Of a stretch of 6,033 bases of DNA, positions 1 through 5,982 are shown piece after piece. The notes below the pieces were generated by a model. The model did not search any database and was not told the origin of the DNA. It was given only the letters and a program-made list of their open reading frames with translations. Origin of the DNA: Pelagibacteraceae bacterium (GTDB lineage: Bacteria > Pseudomonadota > Alphaproteobacteria > Pelagibacterales > Pelagibacteraceae); assembly GCA_008638025.1 (NCBI GenBank), contig VTPF01000043.1:1-6033 (forward strand), read 5' to 3'. The position numbers and the translations under genes are program-made. How positions within the stretch are numbered: position 1 is the stretch's first letter; the number at the start of each line of letters is the position of its first letter.

Positions 1-23
1 TATACGCACCACCAGTAAGATAA
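1..23 (+). CDS. aapJ: 3' end of aapJ, amino-acid ABC transporter periplasmic binding protein (partial)
   Basis: Only the last six codons and the TAA stop (21-23) are in the window. Read from base 3 they give Tyr-Ala-Pro-Pro-Val-Arg-stop; bases 1-2 are the tail of a preceding codon. A Tyr-Ala-Pro-Pro-x-Arg terminus is, from memory, typical of AapJ/YhdW binding proteins, and the three genes that follow are aapQ, aapM and aapP, so position and ending agree. The protein would be periplasmic and would deliver L-amino acids to the AapQ/AapM channel. The bulk of the gene is outside the window, so the call rests on a short tail plus synteny. Confidence 0.7.
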
Positions 24-33
24 GTTTATCTTA
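16..33 (+). repeat. Short AT-rich inverted repeat overlapping the aapJ stop
   Basis: TAAGATAA (16-23) is the exact reverse complement of TTATCTTA (26-33), leaving a 2-nt centre (realistically a 7-bp stem with a 4-nt loop). The aapJ stop codon lies in the left arm. It is all A/T apart from one G-C pair, so as an RNA hairpin it would be weak. It lies directly upstream of the strong hairpin at 39-68, making a tandem stem-loop arrangement. No proven function. Confidence 0.5.
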
Positions 34-38
34 AGAAT

Positions 39-68
39 AAAAGGGCCAAATTAATTTTTGGCCCTTTT
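39..68 (+). terminator. Intercistronic hairpin with T-run (aapJ terminator/attenuator)
   Basis: The arm AAAAGGGCCAAA (39-50) pairs perfectly with TTTGGCCCTTTT (57-68) around a 6-nt TTAATT loop, with five consecutive G/C pairs in the middle and a T-run covering 65-70. This is a textbook intrinsic terminator. The A-rich 5' flank means it would also read as one on the opposite strand. Because aapQ begins only 15 nt downstream with no obvious promoter between, partial read-through is the likely mode. That would give high aapJ and lower aapQMP transcript, or protect the 3' end of an aapJ mRNA. Confidence 0.88.
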
Positions 69-83
69 TTATTAGTTTACGAG

Positions 84-1268
84 ATGAAAAAACTATCTAA
101 TTTTAAAAATACGTTAAGTAAAAACTTACAATGGGGAAATTTTTTACCTCAATTTTTTCTATTATTTTTTTTTTTCCTTTTAATCTTTTATTTTACAAGA
201 AATGCTCAGGTAAATCTTTTAGCTAGAAATATTACATCTGGTTTTGATTTTTTAAGTACAAATTCTGGGTTTGATGTTCAGTTCAGTCTTATAGCCTATG
301 ATGGCTCCTTTAGTTTTGGTAGAGCTTATTTAGTTGGATTATTAAATACTCTATTAGTATCATTCTTTGGTGTTATTTTCGCTTCTATTCTTGGTTTTAT
401 TGTTGGTATTTCTAGGCTTTCTGAGAATTTATTGTTGTCAAAACTTTCTCTTTTCTATGTAGAACTATTCAGAAATTTGCCACTAATTCTACAGATATTT
501 TTTTGGTATTTCGTAGTTCTTAGAAATTTGCCCAGTACAGAGAAAAGTTTAATTTTATTAGATTTTTTAATTATTAACGTTCAAGGATTTTACTTTCCAA
601 AATTTATTTTTACAAATTTTCAATTTATTGTGTATGGAATTATTTTTGCAATATTAACTATTTTACTAATAAAATATTATTCTAATAAAATGTTTTACAA
701 TACAGGTAAATATTTACCTGTTTTCAAATTATCTTTAATTTTTTTAATATTATTTCCTCTGTTTTTTTCTTTTTTGGGAAGTGTCGGTTTAAAATTTGAA
801 CAAGCAAAATTAATTCAAAATTTTGGTATTTTTAACTACGTTGGCGGTGTTAAATTAGTTCCAGAGTTCTTAGCTTTGCTTTTTGCGCTTTCTTTGTACA
901 CATCAGCATTTATTGCTGAAAACGTAAGAGCTGGAATATTATCTATTAGCAAAGGGCAAAAAGAAGCTGCAAAATCAATTGGATTAAATAATTCCCTATC
1001 TTTGAAACTTATTATTATTCCCCAAGCCTTAAGAGTCATTATTCCTCCAACTACTAATCAATATTTAAATTTGGTAAAAAATTCATCTCTTGCCGCAGGT
1101 ATAGGGTATCCTGATCTCACAAGTGTTTTTGCTGGAACTTCATTATCTCAAACTGGTAAAGCTATCGAAATTATATTTATTGTTATGATGACTTATTTAT
1201 CAATAAGTCTTTTTATTTCTTTAATTCTTAACTGGTATAATAAAAAAATAGCTTTTATTTCAAAATAA
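84..1268 (+). CDS. aapQ: General L-amino-acid ABC transporter, permease AapQ
   Basis: This is one of two inner-membrane permeases of the AapJQMP polar/general amino-acid importer (HAAT family). The 394-aa protein has an N-terminal membrane segment (about 20-38), the AapQ-type region with 'GFDFL' (53-57), then 'GLLNTLL' (85-91) opening the BPD_transp_1 domain. Further hydrophobic segments lie near 84-110, 120-146, 180-197, 215-234, 262-280 and 362-386. The ABC-coupling EAA loop is clear: 'GQKEAAKSIGL' at 291-301, followed by 'PQALRVIIPP' (313-322). Length is close to the roughly 400 aa of rhizobial AapQ. The ATG at 84 follows the terminator hairpin by 15 nt; only a weak GAG lies immediately upstream, so translation initiation may be weak. 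A T11 run (165-175) and a perfect 20-bp palindrome (702-721) lie inside the gene. The next gene, aapM, starts 1 nt after the stop. Confidence 0.95.
   Translation: MKKLSNFKNTLSKNLQWGNFLPQFFLLFFFFLLIFYFTRNAQVNLLARNITSGFDFLSTNSGFDVQFSLIAYDGSFSFGRAYLVGLLNTLLVSFFGVIFASILGFIVGISRLSENLLLSKLSLFYVELFRNLPLILQIFFWYFVVLRNLPSTEKSLILLDFLIINVQGFYFPKFIFTNFQFIVYGIIFAILTILLIKYYSNKMFYNTGKYLPVFKLSLIFLILFPLFFSFLGSVGLKFEQAKLIQNFGIFNYVGGVKLVPEFLALLFALSLYTSAFIAENVRAGILSISKGQKEAAKSIGLNNSLSLKLIIIPQALRVIIPPTTNQYLNLVKNSSLAAGIGYPDLTSVFAGTSLSQTGKAIEIIFIVMMTYLSISLFISLILNWYNKKIAFISK
165..175 (+). repeat. T11 homopolymer inside aapQ
   Basis: Eleven consecutive T residues encode the Phe run at residues 28-31 in the first membrane segment. 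Homopolymers this long are prone to polymerase slippage and to sequencing indels. The reading frame is intact here and the downstream family motifs are in frame, so no frameshift is present in this copy. Confidence 0.9.
702..721. repeat. Perfect 20-bp palindrome within aapQ
   Basis: The half-site ACAGGTAAAT (702-711) is followed directly by its exact reverse complement ATTTACCTGT (712-721). After a single mismatched pair (701/722), two further matching pairs extend the symmetry to 699-724. It spans codons 207-213 (Thr-Gly-Lys-Tyr-Leu-Pro-Val), a hydrophilic linker before a membrane segment where AapQ homologues often have a similar T-G-x-x-P-V-F stretch. It may be a coincidence of coding constraint or a DNA/RNA structural element. 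Confidence 0.8.
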
Positions 1269-1269
1269 T

Positions 1270-2322
1270 ATGAAAATAAAAAATTTAGCAAACTGGTCTC
1301 GACAAAATCTTTTTTCTAGTTGGTACAATTCTTTAATTTCTTTATTTTGTATTTATTTAATAATTATAACATTGCCACCTTTTATTGATTGGGCATTTTT
1401 AAGTGCTACTTTTGATGGTAATCTTAAAACAGATTGTAAAACTTCAGGTGCATGTTGGGTTTTTATAAAGGTCTGGTTTGAAAAATTCATGTATGGTTTT
1501 TATCCTGTTGAAAATATATGGAGAATAAATTTAAGCTTTTTAATATTAATTCTATCAATAGCAGCTTCTTTTTTTGTAAGAGATAAGTTTAAAATTTATA
1601 TTTTATTTTTTTTAATTTTTATTTTTCCAATTATTGCTTTTATTTTAATTCACGGTTCCTTTGGTATGCAAATTGTTGAAAGTAGAGAGTGGGGTGGATT
1701 GGCCTTAACTTTTATTTTGGCAATATTTGGAATTATTTTTTCTTTTCCACTGGGAGTGCTTTTGGCTTTAGGAAGAAGATCGGAATTGCCTGTTATTAAA
1801 TATTTTAGTATTTGTTTTATTGAGTTTTGGAGAGGTATACCATTAATAACAGTTTTATTTGCTGCTGCTGTTATGTTTCCTTTGTTGCTTCCAGCCGATA
1901 CTTATGTGGACAAAACACTTCGAATAGCAATTGGTATTGCAATATTTGAGTCCGCTTACATAGCCGAAGTCGTTCGCGGTGGTCTTCAATCTTTGCCCAA
2001 AGGTCAATATGATGCAGCAAGATCTTTAGGAATGGGATATTGGAAAATGAATTTTTTTATTATCCTTCCACAAGCAATAAAAACAGTAATACCTGGTATT
2101 GCAAATACATTTATTGCATTATTAAAAGACACTCCATTAATTGTTCTAGTAGGTATGGCAGAAATTTTAGGAATGATTAACCTTGCGAAAGCGAATCCGT
2201 ATTGGCTTGGAATGGCTGTAGAAGGATATGTTTTTGCAGCGGCAATTTTTTGGGTAGCATCTTACTTCCTAAGCAGTTACAGTCAGAGATTAGAAAATAA
2301 ATATAGTACTGAAAAAAAATGA
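1270..2322 (+). CDS. aapM: General L-amino-acid ABC transporter, permease AapM
   Basis: This is the second inner-membrane permease of the importer, pairing with AapQ to form the translocation channel. It has 350 aa, somewhat shorter than the roughly 380 aa of rhizobial AapM. Visible features are a first membrane segment (about 20-38); the AapM-type periplasmic stretch with Cys56 and 'GACW' (60-63) and 'YP' (78-79); membrane segments near 86-103, 108-128, 143-167 and 191-208; and '[10 protein letters not shown]' (168-177). 'FWRGIPL' (186-192) is followed by the EAA loop '[11 protein letters not shown]' (245-255) and '[11 protein letters not shown]' (266-276), the contact site for AapP. The ATG at 1270 lies 1 nt after the aapQ stop, implying translational coupling. 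Its TGA stop (2320-2322) overlaps the aapP start. No frameshift or missing motif is seen. Confidence 0.95.
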   Translation: MKIKNLANWSRQNLFSSWYNSLISLFCIYLIIITLPPFIDWAFLSATFDGNLKTDCKTSGACWVFIKVWFEKFMYGFYPVENIWRINLSFLILILSIAASFFVRDKFKIYILFFLIFIFPIIAFILIHGSFGMQIVESREWGGLALTFILAIFGIIFSFPLGVLLALGRRSELPVIKYFSICFIEFWRGIPLITVLFAAAVMFPLLLPADTYVDKTLRIAIGIAIFESAYIAEVVRGGLQSLPKGQYDAARSLGMGYWKMNFFIILPQAIKTVIPGIANTFIALLKDTPLIVLVGMAEILGMINLAKANPYWLGMAVEGYVFAAAIFWVASYFLSSYSQRLENKYSTEKK

Positions 2323-3056
2323 ATAAAGAAAAGGTTATAGAATTAAACAAAGTTAACAAATGGTATGGAGAATTTCATGTTCTCAAGGATATCGACCTTT
2401 CCGTATATCAAGGCGAAAAAATTATTGTTTGTGGACCATCTGGGTCAGGTAAATCAACTTTAATAAGATGTATTAATAGACTTGAGGAGCATCAGGAGGG
2501 CACTGTTAGAGTGAGAGATACTATACTGGACCATCACACACAAAGTATTGAAAAAATTAGAAGTGAAGTTGGAATGGTATTTCAACAGTTCAATTTATTT
2601 CCTCATCTTAGTATTTTAGATAATTGTACTTTGGCTCCTTCATGGGTTAGAAAAATGCCAAAAAAAGATGCTGAAGATTTGGCAATGAAATATTTAACTA
2701 AAGTTAAGATTGATGACCAGGCACTAAAATTTCCAGGTCAATTATCAGGGGGGCAGCAACAAAGAGCAGCAATTGCAAGAGCATTATGCATGGAACCGAA
2801 AATTATGCTTTTTGATGAACCAACTTCCGCCTTAGATCCTGAGATGATTAAAGAAGTTTTAGATGTTATGACAGATCTTGCTAAAGCAGGTATGACAATG
2901 ATTGTCGTTTCTCATGAAATGGCATTTGCTAAAGAAGTTGCTGACAGAGTTATCTTTATGGACGAAGGTAGTATCGTTGAAGAAAAACCAACTGCCCAAT
3001 TTTTTTCGAATCCAGAAAATGAAAGAACTAAACTTTTCTTAAGTCAAATCCTATAA
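2319..3056 (+). CDS. aapP: General L-amino-acid ABC transporter, ATP-binding protein AapP
   Basis: This is the cytoplasmic ATPase that powers amino-acid uptake through AapQ/AapM. It is 245 aa, close to the usual HAAT ATPase length. All nucleotide-binding motifs are present: aromatic A-loop Tyr16, Walker A 'GPSGSGKST' (39-47), Q-loop 'FQQFNLFPH' (88-96), signature 'LSGGQ' (142-146), Walker B 'IMLFDE' (162-167), D-loop 'SALD' (170-173) and switch His199. The stretch '[14 protein letters not shown]' (106-119) is characteristic of AapP/YhdZ within the family. The ATG at 2319 overlaps the aapM stop as ATGA, a classic coupled start. The 3' end overlaps the convergent cysteine synthase gene by 6 nt (3051-3056), and no terminator hairpin is visible after it. 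Function is confident; the exact range of transported amino acids cannot be read from the sequence. Confidence 0.96.
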   Translation: MNKEKVIELNKVNKWYGEFHVLKDIDLSVYQGEKIIVCGPSGSGKSTLIRCINRLEEHQEGTVRVRDTILDHHTQSIEKIRSEVGMVFQQFNLFPHLSILDNCTLAPSWVRKMPKKDAEDLAMKYLTKVKIDDQALKFPGQLSGGQQQRAAIARALCMEPKIMLFDEPTSALDPEMIKEVLDVMTDLAKAGMTMIVVSHEMAFAKEVADRVIFMDEGSIVEEKPTAQFFSNPENERTKLFLSQIL

Positions 3057-4043
3057 CCAATCCGGGTAAGGTAGGTTTTTTGATTTTAAAAATTCAACAT
3101 TAAAAATTTTACTAGCTGATCTTGAGCCAACATCACAAAGTATGGTGACAATTGTTTTTCCAGGGCCCATTTCTTTGGCCATTTTTATAGCTCCAGAAAC
3201 ATTAATTCCTGATGAGGTTCCTATAAACAGGCCTTCATTTCTTAACAGTTTATAAACATTATTTAATGCATCGATATCATTAATTCTGTATGCATAATCT
3301 ACAGGTGTATTTTCAAAATTTTTAGTAATTCTTGATGTACCAATACCCTCTGTTATAGAAGTTCCTTCAGTTTCTAAAACTCCTTTGGTAATGAAGCTAT
3401 ACAAGGAAGAACCATAAGGGTCACTTAATCCTATTTTGATATTTTTATTTTTCTTTTTTAAACCTTCGGAAACTCCAGCTAACGTACCTCCCGTACCAAC
3501 GGAGCAAATAAATCCGTCAACTTTTCCATCTGTTTGGGACCAAATTTCCTCAGCCGTTGTTTCAATGTGCGCTAACTTATTGATAGTGTTATCAAATTGA
3601 TTTGCCCAGTAAGTTAACTTTTTATTTTCTTTTGCAATTTCTTCTGCAATTGTAGCAGAATATTTTACATAATTTTTTGGATCTGCGTATGGAACCGCGT
3701 CTACCTCTATAAGTTTTGCACCTAATTGTTTAAGAGTATCTTTTTTTTCTGGAGCCTGAGTATTAGGAATCACAATAACAGTTTTAATCCCAAAGTAGTT
3801 TGCTACCATCGTTATGCCAATTCCGGTATTGCCAGCAGTGCCTTCTACAATAGTGCCTCCAGATTCAAGTTTTTTTTTATTAAGCGCATCTTTAATTATA
3901 TATAGAGCAGCTCTATCTTTTACAGATTGACCAGGATTTAAAAATTCTGCTTTTCCATATATTTTGCAACCAGTGCTTTCTGATGCATCTTTAAGATAAA
4001 TTAATGGCGTATTACCAATTAAATCAATTACACTTTTTTTCAT
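3051..4043 (-). CDS. Cysteine synthase-family PLP enzyme (O-acetylserine sulfhydrylase-like)
   Basis: This is a fold-type II PLP enzyme, predicted to replace the acetate of O-acetylserine with sulfide to make cysteine. From ATG 4043 it has 330 aa. Motifs in order are 'IGNTPL' (9-14); '[12 protein letters not shown]' (33-44) with Lys42 as the PLP lysine; the substrate loop 'TAGNTG' (69-74); 'NQFDN' (148-152); the PLP-phosphate loop 'GTGGTLAG' (183-190); 'GTSSGIN' (275-281); and 'LCDVGSR' (302-308). The closing '[13 protein letters not shown]' (318-330) is typical of alphaproteobacterial CysK-like proteins. The frame extends to a TTG at 4058, but the ATG gives the usual N-terminus two residues before '[11 protein letters not shown]' and is preferred. 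There is no Shine-Dalgarno. The photolyase gene lies 38 nt upstream. The related cystathionine beta-synthase activity, or use of another sulfur donor, cannot be excluded. Confidence 0.9.
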   Translation of the reverse strand: MKKSVIDLIGNTPLIYLKDASESTGCKIYGKAEFLNPGQSVKDRAALYIIKDALNKKKLESGGTIVEGTAGNTGIGITMVANYFGIKTVIVIPNTQAPEKKDTLKQLGAKLIEVDAVPYADPKNYVKYSATIAEEIAKENKKLTYWANQFDNTINKLAHIETTAEEIWSQTDGKVDGFICSVGTGGTLAGVSEGLKKKNKNIKIGLSDPYGSSLYSFITKGVLETEGTSITEGIGTSRITKNFENTPVDYAYRINDIDALNNVYKLLRNEGLFIGTSSGINVSGAIKMAKEMGPGKTIVTILCDVGSRSASKIFNVEFLKSKNLPYPDWL

Positions 4044-4049
4044 AATATT

Positions 4050-4077
4050 TTTATACAACTGATAAGAAGTATTACAA
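4050..4077 (-). promoter_or_regulatory. Candidate promoter for the cysteine synthase gene (possibly leaderless)
   Basis: On the minus strand, TTGTAA (4077-4072) and TATAAA (4055-4050) are separated by 16 nt, matching sigma-70 consensus at about 4/6 and 5/6. Transcription starting 6-8 nt after the -10 box would begin at or beside the ATG at 4043, giving a leaderless mRNA and fitting the lack of a ribosome-binding site. In DNA this AT-rich such matches occur by chance, and the gene may equally be read from the photolyase promoter. Confidence 0.35.
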
Positions 4078-4081
4078 TCAA

Positions 4082-5500
4082 TTATTTTTTTAAATCTGCA
4101 AAAGCTTTTAAAGCCATTTGCCTTGCTTCTTCATGATTAACTATGGGATTTATGTAATCTCTATCGAGGTTAAAATTAATTTTATTTGCAATATCTTTGG
4201 GTAACTCCCAAGGTTTGTGAATAAATTTTTTTGGAATATTGTTCAATTCTTTAACCCATTTTTTTACATAAATTCCTTCAGAATCAAATTTTTCTCCCTG
4301 AAGTATTGGATTAAATATTCTAAAATAAGGAGCAGCATCAGCACCACAACCAGCAACCCATTGCCATCCCGCAATATTATTCGGCATATTAAAATCAAGC
4401 AATGAATCTCTAAAATGTTTTTCACCTTCAATCCAATTGATTCTTAAATGCTTTACCAAAAAAGAAGCGGTAATCATTCTGACTCTATTGTGCATCCATC
4501 CAGTTTCATAAAGTTCACGCATCCCAGCATCGACAATAGGATATCCAGTTTTTCCCATTTTCCATTTTGTTAATTTTTTTTCATCTTTTACCCATTTAAA
4601 GTTATCAAACTGCTTTCTTAAATTTCCATTTTCCATCTGCGGAAAATGATTCAATAAGTGATGGGCAAATTCTCTCCAACCAATTTCATTAATATATTTT
4701 CTAAAGCCGATATTTTTTTTTGAAATTTTATAGCATTCATCAAAAATATATTGAACAGATATTTCTCCAAAAGCCAAATAGGGAGATAATTTTGACGTAC
4801 CTTCATTAGAAGGTATATCTCGATTAGTAGAATAGTTACTGATGCTATTGTTAATAAACTTTTTTAATAAAAGCTTAGCTTGATCTTCACCAACCTGCCA
4901 ATATTTTTCAAACTTTTGATACCATTTTTTTTTAGGTTTTATAATTTCTTCTAAAATTTTTTTATTATCATTAATAATTTTTTTACCTTTAAATCGAGGT
5001 ATTTTTTTTGAGAAATTAAATTTTTTTATATATTGTTCTTCTGCGTTTCTCCAATATGGGGTAAAAACTTGAAAGGGTGTTCCGTCTTTTTTTTTAACAT
5101 CAAAAGGACTTTGTAATAAATTTCCATTATATTTTTTAACTTCTATCTGGTTTTTTTCTAAATATTTTTCTATTTCAATTTCTGTATTTTTTTCTTTTGG
5201 TTCGTAATGTTTGTTGAAATATAACTGGTTGATTGTATATTTTTTTGCAAGTACTTTGATGGCCGTTAATGGATCTGAATTAAAAATTTTAAATGATATT
5301 CCCGCATTTGATAGCTTATCTTCGAGTTTTTGAAGACTTTTGTAAAGCCACCACCTTTGTGCTGATCTGAATTTAAATTTTAACTCATCATAAGCATAAA
5401 ATACTGTGAACTTTTCTGTATTTTTTGCAATATTGATAAAAGCATCATTATCTTCCGTCCTCAAATCCTCTCGAAGCCATAGAATTTTCAAATTTTGCAT
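4082..5500 (-). CDS. phrB: Deoxyribodipyrimidine photolyase (class I CPD photolyase type)
   Basis: This is a light-driven flavoenzyme that splits UV-induced cyclobutane pyrimidine dimers in DNA. It is 472 aa, the same size as E. coli PhrB. The N-terminal antenna domain (about 4-130) starts with 'LWLREDLRTEDN' (7-18). The C-terminal FAD domain carries 'WREFAHHLL' (275-283), 'GKTGYPIVDAGMREL' (316-330), 'GWMHNRVRMITASFLVKHL' (334-352) and 'GWQWVAGCGADAAPYFRIFNP' (from 378). By alignment in mind with E. coli, the electron-transfer tryptophans 306/359/382 correspond to Trp303, Trp356 and Trp379, substrate residues E274/W277 to Glu272/Trp275, and the flavin N5 Asn378 to Asn375, so a working repair enzyme is expected. 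E. coli Asn108 of the folate site appears as Lys102, so the antenna pigment is uncertain. The ATG at 5500 gives the normal N-terminus. It is divergent from the XRE gene and upstream of the cysteine synthase gene. Confidence 0.95.
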   Translation of the reverse strand: MQNLKILWLREDLRTEDNDAFINIAKNTEKFTVFYAYDELKFKFRSAQRWWLYKSLQKLEDKLSNAGISFKIFNSDPLTAIKVLAKKYTINQLYFNKHYEPKEKNTEIEIEKYLEKNQIEVKKYNGNLLQSPFDVKKKDGTPFQVFTPYWRNAEEQYIKKFNFSKKIPRFKGKKIINDNKKILEEIIKPKKKWYQKFEKYWQVGEDQAKLLLKKFINNSISNYSTNRDIPSNEGTSKLSPYLAFGEISVQYIFDECYKISKKNIGFRKYINEIGWREFAHHLLNHFPQMENGNLRKQFDNFKWVKDEKKLTKWKMGKTGYPIVDAGMRELYETGWMHNRVRMITASFLVKHLRINWIEGEKHFRDSLLDFNMPNNIAGWQWVAGCGADAAPYFRIFNPILQGEKFDSEGIYVKKWVKELNNIPKKFIHKPWELPKDIANKINFNLDRDYINPIVNHEEARQMALKAFADLKK

Positions 5501-5512
5501 ATAAAAAATACT

Positions 5513-5610
5513 ACATTAATCAACTTAAATATGTACAAATATCTTATTTAATTTTCTTGCCTAATGTCATTTTTTTTAGTTTATTGTTAAAAAAAAATAA
5601 AGGGACATTA
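5513..5610. repeat. Three ACATTA/TAATGT elements in the phrB-XRE intergenic region
   Basis: ACATTA occurs at 5513-5518 and 5605-5610, and its reverse complement TAATGT at 5562-5567. The second and third copies extend to a 7-bp inverted repeat, TAATGTC (5562-5568) and GACATTA (5604-5610). One copy is near the phrB start, one near the putative XRE promoter, and one between the XRE ribosome-binding site and ATG. They could be operator half-sites or form a hairpin masking the XRE translation start, but the motif is short and AT-rich. Confidence 0.35.
5529..5540. promoter_or_regulatory. Imperfect palindrome, candidate operator
   Basis: Positions 5529-5540 read ATATGTACAAAT, symmetric around a TGTACA core (5532-5537) with one mismatched pair. 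Small dyads of this size are typical targets of dimeric XRE regulators, and it lies between the two divergent genes, overlapping the weak minus-strand -35 candidate. There is no direct evidence of binding. Confidence 0.25.
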
Positions 5611-5615
5611 TTTTT

Positions 5616-5978
5616 ATGAGCGCTCAACTAAATCAACATTTAGGTAAAAAACTAAGATTAAAAAGAACTTCACTAGGACTAACCCAAACTCAAGTAGCAC
5701 AAGCAATTAACGTAACGTTTCAACAAATTCAAAAGTACGAAAAGGGGACCAACGGAGTGTCTTCTGCACGGTTATTGCAGTTAGCTAATTTTTTAAAAGT
5801 ACCAATCAAATACTTTTTTGAAGACTATCAAGATTTTGCTGAGCAAAACTTAGAAAATGTTTCTAAAAACCTAAATTATTCATTTTTGGTAAAAATATTT
5901 ACTGATTTGGATATGTCCGAGAAAAATAAAATTTTTGAAGTTTTAAAAAGTCAAACAAGTATCAAAAAAGCTATTTAA
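5616..5978 (+). CDS. XRE-family helix-turn-helix transcriptional regulator (PhrR/PraR-like)
   Basis: This is a 120-aa cytoplasmic DNA-binding protein. The Cro/CI-type HTH_3 domain covers about residues 9-68: 'GKKLRLKRTSLGLTQTQVA' (10-28) with helix 2 at 23-30, and recognition helix 'TFQQIQKYEKG' (34-44). 'LANFLKVPIKYFFED' (56-70) closes the domain. The 'G(I/V)TFQQIQKYEKGTN' pattern and the 'FFED' end resemble the small alphaproteobacterial regulators of the PhrR/PraR class, which are linked to stress or quorum-sensing control in rhizobia. The C-terminal helix (about 90-112) probably aids dimerisation. The ATG at 5616 has AAAGGGA about 10 nt upstream. The gene is divergent from phrB, so it may regulate itself and possibly phrB; this is inferred from position alone. 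Target genes and any signal are unknown. The stop is 4 nt from a convergent tRNA-Asn. Confidence 0.9.
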   Translation: MSAQLNQHLGKKLRLKRTSLGLTQTQVAQAINVTFQQIQKYEKGTNGVSSARLLQLANFLKVPIKYFFEDYQDFAEQNLENVSKNLNYSFLVKIFTDLDMSEKNKIFEVLKSQTSIKKAI

Positions 5979-5982
5979 TTTT

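Larger units (their letters stand above)
5501..5615. promoter_or_regulatory. Divergent intergenic control region between phrB and the XRE gene
   Basis: These 115 bp must contain the start signals for both genes. On the plus strand a weak -35-like TTGCCT (5557-5562) precedes poor -10 candidates around 5580-5587. On the minus strand TTGTAC (5538-5533) and TGTAGT (5515-5510) are 17 nt apart; both are weak matches. AAAGGGA (5599-5605) is a plausible, slightly distant ribosome-binding site for the XRE gene. The region also has ACATTA/TAATGT repeats and an imperfect palindrome, described separately. Exact promoters cannot be fixed by eye. Confidence 0.55.

Noticed and set aside
24..83. Riboswitch upstream of aapQ
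   Set aside because: The space holds only simple stem-loops, is too short for a known aptamer, and shows no conserved riboswitch core.
836..1039. 67-aa minus-strand open frame
   Set aside because: It lies entirely inside aapQ across the conserved EAA-loop coding region, has no family resemblance, and is explained as an antisense shadow.
2177..2359. 60-aa minus-strand open frame
   Set aside because: It is antisense to the aapM end and aapP start, both well supported, and its sequence has no recognisable motif.
4044..4058. TTG start extending the cysteine synthase by five residues
   Set aside because: The ATG at 4043 gives the standard family N-terminus, and the extension overlaps a plausible -10 box.
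4217..4405. 62-aa plus-strand open frame
   Set aside because: It is antisense to the conserved FAD-domain part of the photolyase, with low-complexity composition and no start signals of note.
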